From Burkholderia sp. Ac-20365 (GTDB taxonomy: Bacteria; Pseudomonadota; Gammaproteobacteria; Burkholderiales; Burkholderiaceae), in NCBI RefSeq assembly GCF_017104715.1, contig NZ_JAAGPI010000034.1, forward strand, positions 36,154 to 100,153: 64,000 nucleotides of DNA, given 5' to 3'. Under the pieces are notes generated by a model. That model saw nothing but the letters and a program-made list of their open reading frames with translations, did no database searches and was not told the origin of the DNA. This document shows, piece after piece, positions 16,580 to 25,565 of this stretch. The number at the start of each line of letters is the position of its first letter. The stretch's first letter is position 1. The position numbers and the translations under genes are program-made.

Positions 16580-16864
16580 CTATTGCCCGTTTCGCGTAGC
16601 ACGATCGCCTTCGACATTCGCATCGTTACGGCATTCATAAGCACCTTCCTTGGTATTGCCATACCAACGCTGCCCTTTGAAGTGATACACGCCTGTTTTG
16701 GTATTGACCCATACGACGGTGTCGTTTGGGCAATGCTGCCTGGCTTTCTGCTCGCTTTGGAATTGCGTGGCGGATTGCCCATAGGCCGCGTCCAGTGGCG
16801 GCAGACATGCTGCCAATATAAAAAAGGCATAGCGAGCAGCTTTTTTTAGAGTTCTTTGCAACAC
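16580..16864 (-). CDS. Small secreted Burkholderia-type hypothetical protein
   Basis: About 94 residues. A signal peptide (YAFFILAACLPPLDAAYG) precedes a short mature domain with a Cys pair: HCPNDTVVWVNTKTGVYHFK then GQRWYGNTKEGAYEC, ending in a Gly-Asp-Arg-Ala-x-x-Asn-Gly tail. I recall this WVNTKTGVYH / GQRWYG pattern as a recurrent unannotated protein in Burkholderiaceae; function unknown. The start is uncertain: GTG at 16864 or TTG at 16861 follow AAGGGG, while an ATG at 16915 would give an atypical N-terminus. Convergent with the LysR gene. Confidence 0.75.
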   Translation of the reverse strand: MLQRTLKKAARYAFFILAACLPPLDAAYGQSATQFQSEQKARQHCPNDTVVWVNTKTGVYHFKGQRWYGNTKEGAYECRNDANVEGDRATRNGQ

Positions 16865-16947
16865 CAGTCCCCTTAGACACCTGGAAATAGATATCGCGAC
16901 TACGTTACGGTTCATTCATGTTCGGTGCAACCTGATTCTTTTGGTCT

Positions 16948-16967
16948 TTTAATCTCACACGATTAAA
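16948..16967. promoter_or_regulatory. AT-rich inverted repeat upstream of the OmpA-like gene
   Basis: TTTAATC and GATTAAA are perfect 7-bp arms with a 6-base spacer in the 176-base gap between divergent genes, 125 bases before the OmpA-like start. Possible operator; no T-tract follows. Confidence 0.4.
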
Positions 16968-17091
16968 GGCGCACGTCTTTTGTGCCGATAACCCGGATTC
17001 GTGTGCTGAGACCCGCAAATGGATTCTGGTCTCGCACCTGCTGGTCGGTCAGGTAGAGAGGCCTGGCCTTCGGATCTATATAAGGACTTGA

Positions 17092-18750
17092 ATGACGATT
17101 CGCAGCCCCATTGCGCTAGGCGTGGCTTTGTGTGTTTCGGGATGTGCCATCAATCCGAAAACCGGTCAGCCGGAAGTCAGTGCTTCCGTTAAAACCCAGT
17201 TCAACAGCATTTTCAATAACGAAGATCCCTGCTCAAACAATGACCGCAATATCGGCATTGCCGTGGGAGCGGTAGCCGGTGGCGTAGTCGGTTATCTGGC
17301 TCACGGCGCAAAAGGCGCTGTCGCTGGCGCGGTGATCGGGGCAGGCGGTGGCTTTCTGATCGGTCACGCGCTAGACGCACGCCGCTGCGAGCTATACAGG
17401 ATTGCACAGGCGAACGGCCTGAAACTGGCATCAGCGCCAATCACTCAGAGCAAGGCCGGCGGTGCCAATTCCACCGACAAGCCAGCGACTGTAGGCCTCG
17501 ATGTCCAGCTAGAAAACAAATCTGACGAGTTCGTCGCGGGCACTGCGGAATTGACTCAGCAGGCGCGCAAATACCTCGCGCAGATCGCGAACCAGTACTC
17601 ACCCAAAACGCTAATGGCGGCACTGCCGCCCGACGCGACACCTGATCAGCGCGCGCAGGCAAGTGCACGCAAAGTGCTGATCGTCGGACACACCGACGAG
17701 AACGATTCGTCGCTCGGCGCGGATGCTGCGACACTCTCGCAGCAACGTGCGAAGGCTGTGGCGAAAGTATTCGTCGATCAGGGTGTCCCTGTGCAGAACA
17801 TCTTCTACCAGGGCGCAGGCGACACGCTGCCTATCGCCCCGAATGCGACGGATCAGGGGCGCGAGGAAAACCAGCGCGTTCAGATCGTCGACGTTCCGAC
17901 GGAAGCGGACCTGCAACAGTTCCTGTCTACCCGCACAGCCGATCCGGCCAATTATCGTTTCGCCAATACGAGTACAGCGTCGGTTCAGGAAACGTCATCA
18001 GGTCAGCGCAAGAACACGGTCAATACCACGTCCTCGGACCATGCGGCAACGAGCAAACCGGCCGTCAAACCTCGATCGAAGCCAACGACCGTCGCGAAGG
18101 CAGGTAACGCGGGCAGCATCAAAGCGGAAGCAGGCGCGCCCGTTGCATCCCAGTCGCGGTCCACGATCTCAACCAGCGATGCAGCATCGGGATCGGGTTA
18201 CAACTTCGGCGGCACACCCACGGCGGGAAGCGGCCTTCCGGTGCGACTTGGTTCGACACCCGCCAAGTCCTCGTTCAGTCTGATCAGCAATGCGAACGCC
18301 GGCGCACCCATGACACTCAATTCGTGCCTGGGCGATCGCCCGCACGTCGCATCTGCCGTTCGTAATCTCGGCACCGACCAGGTGCTGAATGTTCGCGACT
18401 ACCTGCCGGGATTTTACGGTGCTCCCTGGGCGGCAGGACTTGGCGGCAACCTGGTCGCACTACTTGACGTACGCGTACCCAGCGATGCCGGCAGTCCCGT
18501 TCCGCAACCGGAGCTGAAGATCTATAAGGACTATGCAGGCAACGTGAACCAGAAGCCCTCGTACTCCGCGCGTGTCCCTGTCAATGTGTATCGCGGCAGC
18601 GACGCCACGCTCTATCGGGTTTTCGTGGGCGGACCAATGCAGTGCATGGATCTCGTTGTACCGGTCAGCAAGCCTCGTGCGACAGGCAACGTCTACTACA
18701 CGAACCGGTCGGTGGACTACACCGCATCCGGCGATTTCGCACTTCGTTAA
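17092..18750 (+). CDS. OmpA-domain lipoprotein with glycine zipper
   Basis: A 552-residue outer-membrane lipoprotein. The lipobox CVSGC places the acylated Cys at residue 18. Residues about 53-95 form a glycine-zipper hairpin (IGIAVGAVAGGVVGYLAHG and following). Residues about 140-275 are an OmpA-like peptidoglycan-binding domain (IVGHTDEND, LSQQRAKAVAKVF, GAGDTLPIAPN, GREENQRVQI). A Ser/Thr-rich linker leads to a C-terminal domain of about 150 residues that I do not recognise. AAGGA lies 6 bases before the ATG. It is the first gene of a four-gene envelope locus and would anchor it to the cell wall. Confidence 0.85.
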   Translation: MTIRSPIALGVALCVSGCAINPKTGQPEVSASVKTQFNSIFNNEDPCSNNDRNIGIAVGAVAGGVVGYLAHGAKGAVAGAVIGAGGGFLIGHALDARRCELYRIAQANGLKLASAPITQSKAGGANSTDKPATVGLDVQLENKSDEFVAGTAELTQQARKYLAQIANQYSPKTLMAALPPDATPDQRAQASARKVLIVGHTDENDSSLGADAATLSQQRAKAVAKVFVDQGVPVQNIFYQGAGDTLPIAPNATDQGREENQRVQIVDVPTEADLQQFLSTRTADPANYRFANTSTASVQETSSGQRKNTVNTTSSDHAATSKPAVKPRSKPTTVAKAGNAGSIKAEAGAPVASQSRSTISTSDAASGSGYNFGGTPTAGSGLPVRLGSTPAKSSFSLISNANAGAPMTLNSCLGDRPHVASAVRNLGTDQVLNVRDYLPGFYGAPWAAGLGGNLVALLDVRVPSDAGSPVPQPELKIYKDYAGNVNQKPSYSARVPVNVYRGSDATLYRVFVGGPMQCMDLVVPVSKPRATGNVYYTNRSVDYTASGDFALR

Positions 18751-18792
18751 CACCATCCAACAACTAACAACCAACAACTCCGGGGCTCGAAC

Positions 18793-20385
18793 GTGATAAC
18801 CGATTTTCTGCAGGCCTTTGTCTCCACTATCGCGTGGTCGCTGCCGCTTCTGATTGCGGCCGTCGTGACACTCTTCTTCGCGTGGAAGCGCTATACCGAT
18901 GACCTCTGGTGGGCCGACTTCTGGGTGTGCGTGCCTCTAGTCGGAAAGATGCGTCGCTGGAAACAGCAAACGCACGGTATCGAAAACGTGGCGACGTGGA
19001 AGGACGCGGGTTTGCCACCCGCGGAAGAGTCGCTGTGCTCCACTTATATCGACAAGCTGCCGAAGGTGGATCAAAGAGTGTTCGAGCGCGCGAGCGAGTA
19101 TCTCAAGATCACCCACCAGAATGGCCGCTCGCCAATGTCCGGGGTCATGTTTGTCGCCCTGATCCTATTGACGATCGCGGAAGCGGCCGGCACCGGGATG
19201 CTGATTGCGCCGTTCGTCGCCAGCGAAATCACCGGCAACCAGATGGTCTGGATCGGCTACGTGATCGCCACCGTGATGGCCGTCGGTCTGCTCGGGTTGA
19301 CTCACGCAGCGGGCGCCGCCGTGTATAAGCGCTCGGCTATCAGGAAGGCGCTCGGCTCAGTGAATGCGACGGTTGAAGGATATACAGGTCAAAAGATCAG
19401 CAGCGGCGACGACCAGCAGGTCGACATGGACGCGTCGCCCAAGGTGCGCTTCGGCAGCCGGGTGCTGGAAGGTGCACATGATCGTGGCAGTCTCGTCGTG
19501 CCTGTCGTCGCCATCACGTTGCTGGCCGTTCTTCTGATCGGCATCACGTGGATGCGGATCAAGGGTCTGCAGATCGAAATGACCAATCATGTCGCCGACC
19601 ACGGGCAGCTTGCGGCAGGCGGCGGCAGCAATCCCTTCCCTGCCGTGCCGGGTCTCGATGCATCGACACCGATGCCGACCGATGTGGCCGACTCGTCGCG
19701 TGCCGCGCAGCAGAACGTCGATCACGAACTGAGCAGCGAGATGTTCAGCCAGGGCATCGCTGGCGCCATCGTGCTGGCGATCATCTACGTGATCACGCAG
19801 GCACTCGGGTTCTTCCAGGCGTTCGGCAGTTCATTCATTGGCGACGGCAAGAATGCGTATCGCCAGACGTTCGGCCACACCAGCTTTCAGAGCTACCAGG
19901 CAAAGCACATCAAACCAGCCCTCGATCGCGGCAACATGCGATTGACGGAGCTTCGTTCGCACCTCGGTCGGGAAGTGCCGAAGTACCGCGAAAACGTATC
20001 GAAAGTCAGTTGCAACGACTACTACCGCCGCAAAGTGGATGAGGAAACGGCTCCCACGTCGGCCGTTAGCCGCACGCAACAAACCGATGCCGCTCCTGTG
20101 TCGCCGGCCTTCGCACAACCTGCGCAACAGGCCGTCCCGGAAGCATCTGTCAATGTCGCGCACGCGGCAGACGCACTCCCGCTCTTTAGCGATGTCGCGC
20201 GAATCGCAGAGCGCATTGTGGATGAGCCCGATCAGGAGCGCCGTAAGGTGATGCTCGACATTGCCGCCGAAGGTTCGGCCGAACGCCGCAGTTCGATTCT
20301 CGCCGCCGTCCAGGCCCTCAAGGCGCACCGCAAGGCAGCCGCAGAGCAGGCGCGTATCGAAGACGACATTCTCGGGGATATCTGA
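18793..20385 (+). CDS. Multi-pass membrane protein, second gene of envelope locus
   Basis: A 530-residue protein with about five membrane segments: residues 8-30, a pair near 118-165 (MFVALILLTIAEAAGTGML and IGYVIATVMAVGLLGL), one near 235-255, and one near 318-340. A soluble segment of about 65 residues separates the last two, and a long, Ala/Gln-rich cytoplasmic-like tail with a coiled-coil-prone end follows. I recognise no named family; it lacks the classic MotA/ExbB pattern. GTG start. It overlaps the next gene by one base (TGATG), so translation is coupled with the VWA-like protein. Confidence 0.82.
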   Translation: MITDFLQAFVSTIAWSLPLLIAAVVTLFFAWKRYTDDLWWADFWVCVPLVGKMRRWKQQTHGIENVATWKDAGLPPAEESLCSTYIDKLPKVDQRVFERASEYLKITHQNGRSPMSGVMFVALILLTIAEAAGTGMLIAPFVASEITGNQMVWIGYVIATVMAVGLLGLTHAAGAAVYKRSAIRKALGSVNATVEGYTGQKISSGDDQQVDMDASPKVRFGSRVLEGAHDRGSLVVPVVAITLLAVLLIGITWMRIKGLQIEMTNHVADHGQLAAGGGSNPFPAVPGLDASTPMPTDVADSSRAAQQNVDHELSSEMFSQGIAGAIVLAIIYVITQALGFFQAFGSSFIGDGKNAYRQTFGHTSFQSYQAKHIKPALDRGNMRLTELRSHLGREVPKYRENVSKVSCNDYYRRKVDEETAPTSAVSRTQQTDAAPVSPAFAQPAQQAVPEASVNVAHAADALPLFSDVARIAERIVDEPDQERRKVMLDIAAEGSAERRSSILAAVQALKAHRKAAAEQARIEDDILGDI

Positions 20386-21257
20386 TGCGTCGATCGATCC
20401 AGGCACTGCGTTCGCTCGCGTTCGGCACCTGTCTTGCGCTGTCGGCTGTCCTGCCGGCTCATGCCGGCCTGACGAACGATGTTCCCAGTTGCTACGCAGC
20501 TAACAAAATCGCCGCGCCACAAGTCCCGTACGATCAGTTCATGTATGTGCTGATCGATCAGACAGTGCAGCTTGACGCGACATTGCAGAAGTCGGTGCTC
20601 GACAACGTTCAGGCGATGCTGAAGCCTGGGACAAAGTTTGTCATCGCAGAATTTTCGGCGTTCTCGCAGGGGCACTATCTGAATGTGCTGCATACGGGCG
20701 TTATCGAACGTCCGATTCCCGCGAGCGAGGAAGGCAATGTCGTGATGAGCCGTCTGCGGGACTTCCACACCTGCATGCAGCAACAGCTGGTGTATGGACA
20801 AAGACTCGCGCTCGGGACCACCGCACAGGTACTGAAGTCGGGGACGTCGAGCCTCGATCAGTCTGACATCCTGATGGCGCTAAAGAGCGTGTCGCCCGCC
20901 GTCGCGCAGGAAAAGGCTGCGCACAAGCTGGTGTTCGTGGTCACAGACGGGTTGGAGAACTCCAGCGTGACGAGCTTCTACGCACGCAACGCGGTGCGGC
21001 ACATCGATCCGGCCGTCGAACTGAAGAAAGCGCAGGACAACAATCTCTTCGGGGATTTTGGTTCTGCACGCATCTATGTTCTCGGGGCCGGCGTGATGCA
21101 GCCCGCTACCAGTGGATCGACGGCCGTGCGCAACGGCTATCGCGACCCGAAGACTTTGATGGATCTGAAGCAGTTCTGGAACGGGTATTTCTCGCGCTCG
21201 AATGCACAACTCGTCGAGTTCGGCGAGCCTGCGCTGCTTGAACCACTGTCCTGGTAA
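20385..21257 (+). CDS. Secreted VWA-like protein
   Basis: A 290-residue exported protein with a signal peptide ending VLPAHAG. The fold pattern looks like a von Willebrand A domain: hydrophobic strand with YVLIDQTVQLD (degenerate MIDAS, DxT instead of DxSxS), KFVIAEFSAF, then LVFVVTDGLENSS carrying the second MIDAS Asp, and ARIYVLGAGV. The MIDAS is therefore partial. Its start overlaps the membrane protein stop by one base. It would face the periplasm beside the OmpA-like lipoprotein. The VWA call is from motif order and should be tested by structure prediction. Confidence 0.78.
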   Translation: MRRSIQALRSLAFGTCLALSAVLPAHAGLTNDVPSCYAANKIAAPQVPYDQFMYVLIDQTVQLDATLQKSVLDNVQAMLKPGTKFVIAEFSAFSQGHYLNVLHTGVIERPIPASEEGNVVMSRLRDFHTCMQQQLVYGQRLALGTTAQVLKSGTSSLDQSDILMALKSVSPAVAQEKAAHKLVFVVTDGLENSSVTSFYARNAVRHIDPAVELKKAQDNNLFGDFGSARIYVLGAGVMQPATSGSTAVRNGYRDPKTLMDLKQFWNGYFSRSNAQLVEFGEPALLEPLSW

Positions 21258-21295
21258 CTAGTGAGTGGTAAGCGTAAAAACAATCGGCACATCAG

Positions 21296-22279
21296 ATGCA
21301 TACAACAACAATTGCCGCGTGGATTGTCGCGATAGCTGCACTTGCAGGTTGCGCAACCAGAACACCCATCGTCGAGAACCCGGAACCGCTCTACGATGGG
21401 CCGGTTGTCCGCTTGCGTCACGCGCCGGGCCCTTCCAATACGATTCTGGTCGGCCAGGCTACGGCCCTCGACTATGTGAACGCACGTCGCGAAGAGGTCG
21501 GATTGCCTCTGATCGCGCTCGACGACGGGCTGGCCGCAGCCGCTGCGGCCCACGCAAAGTACCTGGATCTGAATCGTGTTGGTACGCACGATGAAGTCGC
21601 CGGGAATCCCGGATTCACGGGCGTCGACGTGATCACGCGTGTGAGGCTTCACACGCCCGCTGACGGAGCCAGCGAGGTGCTTGCTGTGTTCGGTGGTCCG
21701 CGTCCGGTTGACGCGCCGATAGAGGATATTTTCGCGTCGCCCTATCATCGCGGTGCGATTCTGTTTGACTGGGCCCGCGCTGGCGAAGCGTCACTGGTCG
21801 GCTCGAGCGCTGTGACCGTAGTCGATTTTGCGGACATCGCGCCCGCGCTGTCCGACACCGAACTGGTGGCGTGGCCTTACGATGGCCAGCGACAGGTGCC
21901 CACGGCGTGGGTCAATATCGAACAGCCGGACCCGATGGGCACCGATGCGCGGTATCGTGGTCAGGTGCTCGGCTTTCCGATCACGCTTTCGGGTGGACCG
22001 AACGCGCACATTGAACTGCGCAGCTTCGAACTGCGCGATCAACGAGGCAAGAAAGTCGCTTGCAGGATTGCCCCGCTTACGGCCGCAGATGCTGCGCGCA
22101 ACACCGCGATCTGCACGCCCTATGAACCGCTGCGTACTGGAACGCGCTATACCGTGCACGCGCTCGGGCGAGTGATGCAATTGGGTAAGGTCGCGCCCTT
22201 CGATCTCATCTGGGCCTTCACTACGCGCGATGATGGAAGATCGGCGACATCAGTCGTCGCGCAATCAGGTAGCAAATGA
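21296..22279 (+). CDS. CAP/SCP-domain lipoprotein
   Basis: A 327-residue lipoprotein; lipobox ALAGC with Cys19. Residues about 55-170 match the CAP (PR-1/SCP) fold: ALDYVNARREEVGLPLIALD, AAAAHAKYLDLN with the first His, and GTHDEVAGNPGFTG with the second His/Glu. The rest is a beta-rich C-terminal domain of bacterial Ig-like appearance. CAP lipoproteins occur in envelope and sporulation complexes, but mostly without known activity. Thirty-eight bases after the VWA-like gene, same strand; last gene of the locus. Confidence 0.82.
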   Translation: MHTTTIAAWIVAIAALAGCATRTPIVENPEPLYDGPVVRLRHAPGPSNTILVGQATALDYVNARREEVGLPLIALDDGLAAAAAAHAKYLDLNRVGTHDEVAGNPGFTGVDVITRVRLHTPADGASEVLAVFGGPRPVDAPIEDIFASPYHRGAILFDWARAGEASLVGSSAVTVVDFADIAPALSDTELVAWPYDGQRQVPTAWVNIEQPDPMGTDARYRGQVLGFPITLSGGPNAHIELRSFELRDQRGKKVACRIAPLTAADAARNTAICTPYEPLRTGTRYTVHALGRVMQLGKVAPFDLIWAFTTRDDGRSATSVVAQSGSK

Positions 22280-22718
22280 CTGGAAGGACTTAACGAATTC
22301 CGGTGCCGGCGATGTGTGTGCGAGCACCCGCTTTCATCTGATAGGGTTGCGCGGCGAAAAGTTGGCCATGTCTGGAAACGCCGCCTCCCGATCCCGCGCC
22401 AGGTCGACTACTCGCGAGCCGCGTGCATCACGCACCGCCCTGTCTGTCACCACCCCTCGGTCTTTGTGCGACGTCTCGTCGACTCGCTCTTTCGGGCGTC
22501 GCACGCAATGCCCGCTTATCGGCCTTAGCTGACATTGGAGTGTCAGTCACGGTGAGGCAGTTGATAGGCGCTTTGCAGCCGTTCGCGCCGTCGTAGAGTC
22601 CAATGTCATCGCCGATGCCAGTGAATGAGTACTCACGACCCATTTCTGCCGGTCAAACCAACGTTGGGCCAAGGGCAGCTATCGAACGCAGACGTGCCAT
22701 TCGAGATTCAACTGAACC
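22280..22718. other. Gap with only a doubtful small frame
   Basis: This stretch separates the CAP lipoprotein from the LLM oxidoreductase. The one protein-like reading is on the minus strand from about 22643, beginning GREYSFTGIGDDIGLYDGAN and running through CKAPINCLTVTD; it could be the remnant of a small secreted protein. Downstream of that the frame turns Arg-rich and looks non-coding. No repeats or RNA genes were seen. Confidence 0.35.
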
Positions 22719-23741
22719 CTAACGCCAGCCGAGCTCAGGCGCGACGTGAGTCAAAATGGATTCGATCACGTGCGAGCAGTACTCCACGCCCAGTTGATTC
22801 GGCACCGTCAGAAGTAACGTATCTGCCTCTGCGATTGCCTCGTCCCTGGTGAGTTGATCTACAAGAACATCAGGCTCGGCTGCGTAATTGCGCCCGAAAA
22901 TCGTCCGGATGCTGTCTTCCAGCAGGCCGACGGTATCGGCGCTTTGTCTGTCACGCCCGAAGTACATCCGGTCGCGGTCGTTCATCAACGCAAAAATACT
23001 CCGGCTGACGGACACGCGAGGTTCCCGCCTGTGCCCGGCTTCTTTCCATGCCTGCCGATAAGCCCGAATCTGCTCTGCCTGCTGAATGTGAAGCGGTCGA
23101 CCCGACTCATCGTTCTTCAGCGTCGAACACTGTAGATTCATGCCCATCCCCGCTGCCCAGATTGCGGTCGCATCGGAGCCGGAACCCCACCAGATCCGGT
23201 CGCGTAGGCCTTCGGAGTGAGGCTCGACCCGAAGCAGCCCCGGCGGATTCGAAAACATGGGGCGCGGATTGGGTTGAGCAAAGCCCTCACCGCGTAGCAC
23301 CTCGTAAAAAACCTCGGTATGGCGCCGCGCCAGATCGACATGCGTCTCGCCTTCGCCCGGTGCATAACCAAAGTAGCGCCAGCCATCGATAACCTGCTCG
23401 CCAGAGCCACGGCTGATGCCGAGTTGCAGCCGTCCACCCGCGATAAGGTCCGCTGCGCCGGCGTCCTCCGCCATGTAGAGCGGGTTTTCGTACCGCATGT
23501 CGATGACACCCGTTCCGATTTCGATCGTGCTGGTCCTTGCGCCGACAGCAGCAAGGAGCGGGAACGGCGACGCAAGTTGTCGCGCGAAATGGTGAACGCG
23601 AAAAAATGCGCCATCGGCGCCGAGCTGCTCGGCGGCCACCGCGAGTTCGATCGATTGCAGAAGAACATCCGATGCTGATCGCGCCTGCGAATAGGGCGAA
23701 GTCGCCCAGTGGCCGAACGAAAGAAAGCCGATCTTTTTCAT
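22719..23741 (-). CDS. LLM-class flavin-dependent oxidoreductase
   Basis: A 340-residue luciferase-like monooxygenase-family protein. N-terminal KKIGFLSFGHWA, ELAVAAEQLGADGAFFRVHH (the usual strand-helix after beta-1), TSTIEIGTGVIDMRYENP and AGGRLQLGISRGSG are the LLM signature; WWGSGSDATAIWAAGMGMN follows in the second half. Uses FMNH2 or F420-like cofactor to oxidise or reduce an unknown substrate. Last gene of a minus-strand group with two SDRs, under a divergent LysR regulator. Confidence 0.9.
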   Translation of the reverse strand: MKKIGFLSFGHWATSPYSQARSASDVLLQSIELAVAAEQLGADGAFFRVHHFARQLASPFPLLAAVGARTSTIEIGTGVIDMRYENPLYMAEDAGAADLIAGGRLQLGISRGSGEQVIDGWRYFGYAPGEGETHVDLARRHTEVFYEVLRGEGFAQPNPRPMFSNPPGLLRVEPHSEGLRDRIWWGSGSDATAIWAAGMGMNLQCSTLKNDESGRPLHIQQAEQIRAYRQAWKEAGHRREPRVSVSRSIFALMNDRDRMYFGRDRQSADTVGLLEDSIRTIFGRNYAAEPDVLVDQLTRDEAIAEADTLLLTVPNQLGVEYCSHVIESILTHVAPELGWR

Positions 23742-23819
23742 TTCAGATGCCCCATCAGCAAGTTCAGATGCGAAACCGCGGCACGCCCCGTTGTCCGTTC
23801 ACGGCGCGTCGCGTCGCTT

Positions 23820-24677
23820 TCAGGCCGGGAAATCGGTCGATGCCGACAGCGCCTTCCACGCCTGCGTTTCCGACGTAACGTACACATTCTTGTCGGCGAT
23901 TGCTTTCAACGTGTCCGTGCCAAGCGGCAAACGCGACGGCGGAGTTACTGCGTGAACTAGCGCGACGACGGCAGTTGCCAGCCTTTCGGGATCGCCTGGC
24001 TGGTTATGGTTGATGCTGACCGCGAGTTCGCGCAACTTGCCTGACGTTTGCGCGTAGTCGTCGATGATCTCCTTGCCGACCAGCAGCGACGACGTGTCGA
24101 GAAAATCCGTGCGAAAGAAGCCGGGCTCGATGGCGGTCGCATGAATGCCGAGCGGCTTCAGTTCGTCATGCAAGGCTTCCGTGATGCCTTCGACCGCGAA
24201 CTTCGTGGAACTGTAGACGCCAACGCCTGCAGCCGCGCGATAGCCGACGATCGACGACGTGTTGATCACGTGCCCCGAGCGCTGTTTGCGCATGACGGGC
24301 AGCACCGCACGCGTTACGTTCAGCAGGCCGAAGACGTTGGTGTCGTACATGCGCCGCACATCCGCGTCGCTCGATTCTTCGACGGCGGCCAGCAGGCCGA
24401 AGCCCGCGTTGTTGATCAGCACGTCGATGCGGCCGAATTTCTCCACCGCTGCTTCGACGGCCGCTTTCGCTTGCGCCTCGCTGGTCACGTCGAGTGCGAC
24501 GGTCAACAAGGCAGGCGATTCACCCAGACGCTCGACGATCGCCGCGGTATTGCGCCCCGTGGCGACCACCGCATTACCATCCGCCAGCGCGGCCTTGGCG
24601 ATCAGCGCACCCAGACCGCGCGTTGCGCCCGTGATAAACCAGACGCGTTTGAATTGCTGTTTCGTGACGTTGCTCAT
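23820..24677 (-). CDS. Short-chain dehydrogenase/reductase (copy A of inverted pair)
   Basis: A 285-residue classical SDR. TGATRGLGALIAKAA is the NAD(P) TGxxxGxG loop; LINNAGFGL is the NNAG motif; SSIVGYRAAAGVGVYSSTKFA gives catalytic Ser, Tyr and Lys. Over the middle 200 residues it is almost identical to the SDR at 37480, which lies in opposite orientation; even the ribosome-binding leader GCAGGAGCA is shared. The ends differ more (TPPSRLPLGTD versus TPPLRLPLGTD and later). Substrate unknown; co-directional with another SDR and the LLM gene. Confidence 0.93.
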   Translation of the reverse strand: MSNVTKQQFKRVWFITGATRGLGALIAKAALADGNAVVATGRNTAAIVERLGESPALLTVALDVTSEAQAKAAVEAAVEKFGRIDVLINNAGFGLLAAVEESSDADVRRMYDTNVFGLLNVTRAVLPVMRKQRSGHVINTSSIVGYRAAAGVGVYSSTKFAVEGITEALHDELKPLGIHATAIEPGFFRTDFLDTSSLLVGKEIIDDYAQTSGKLRELAVSINHNQPGDPERLATAVVALVHAVTPPSRLPLGTDTLKAIADKNVYVTSETQAWKALSASTDFPA

Positions 24678-24721
24678 GTCCTGCTCCTGCGTGTATATGT
24701 CCTTGAAGCCCGCTGCGTTCC

Positions 24722-25453
24722 TTAAAAGTCCTGCACGGTCGGTCGGATTACGATTTCGTTGACATCGACCGAATGCGGTTGCTCGATCGCGTAAGCGATG
24801 GCCTGCGCGATGGCATCGGCGGGAATGGCCATCTTGTAGAAATCGACGACGAAGTTGCGGCTGTCGTCATGGCCCGAGCCGAACTTGAGTTCGGTATCGA
24901 TCGCACCCGGAGAGATCACCGTAGTGCGAATCTTGCCGCCCACTTCATGACGCAAGCCCTCGGAAATCGCGCGAACCGCGAACTTGGTGCCCGAATACAC
25001 CGTGCCGCCGGGGCTGAACACTTTCAGGCCCACCACGGACGCAATGTTGATGAAATGCCCCGACTGCTGCTTTTCAAACACGGGCAATGCCGCTGCGACG
25101 CCGTAGAGCAGACCTTTGATGTTGATGTCGATCATGCGATCCCACTCGTCTGTCTTGCGCAGCGACAGTGGCGCGATGGCCATCAGGCCGGCGTTGTTGA
25201 CCATCACATCGAGCCGGCCATGTTGCGACACGACGTCGTCGATCAGACGAATGACTTGCGTTTGATCCGTTACGTCGAGCGGGTGAACGGACGCCTTGCC
25301 GCCCTTTGCGGCGATTTCGGCGGCGATGCGTTCCAGCTTGTCGAGCCGGCGCGCGGCGAGTGCCACCGTGGCGCCTTTCGACGCGAGAAGTTTAGCGGTG
25401 GCTTCTCCGATTCCGCTGGAAGCACCTGTAACAATGATTACCTGGTTAGCCAT
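24722..25453 (-). CDS. Short-chain dehydrogenase/reductase
   Basis: A 243-residue classical SDR. IVTGASSGIGEATAKLLASK is the cofactor loop; VNNAGLMAIAPL is the NNAG motif; NIASVVGLKVFSPGGTVYSG then TKFAVRAISE gives Ser, Tyr and Lys. Resembles the YdfG/clavaldehyde-type SDRs of proteobacterial stress clusters. GGAG lies 7 bases before the ATG. First gene of the minus-strand group, 113 bp from the divergent LysR start. Confidence 0.93.
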   Translation of the reverse strand: MANQVIIVTGASSGIGEATAKLLASKGATVALAARRLDKLERIAAEIAAKGGKASVHPLDVTDQTQVIRLIDDVVSQHGRLDVMVNNAGLMAIAPLSLRKTDEWDRMIDINIKGLLYGVAAALPVFEKQQSGHFINIASVVGLKVFSPGGTVYSGTKFAVRAISEGLRHEVGGKIRTTVISPGAIDTELKFGSGHDDSRNFVVDFYKMAIPADAIAQAIAYAIEQPHSVDVNEIVIRPTVQDF

Positions 25454-25530
25454 GGTATTTCTCCGAGGGCTGTTGAATTGCGTGGAATCAAGTCTCGCCG
25501 TTAAAAGGATTTTTGATTAGACTGGAATGT

Positions 25531-25548
25531 ATGGAATCTCTTTTCCAT
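25531..25548. promoter_or_regulatory. Inverted repeat between SDR cluster and LysR gene
   Basis: ATGGAA and TTCCAT are perfect arms with a 6-base spacer, in the divergent promoter region. If this is the LysR operator, the first in-frame ATG of the LysR frame (25527) is too far upstream, which favours the start at 25566. Confidence 0.5.
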
Positions 25549-25565
25549 CCATGCAAAAATCATCC

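Noticed and set aside
17092..22279. Zorya or Tol-Pal/ExbB-type motor locus
   Set aside because: The membrane protein lacks the MotA/TolQ pattern and there is no helicase, nuclease or TonB/TolA-like partner.
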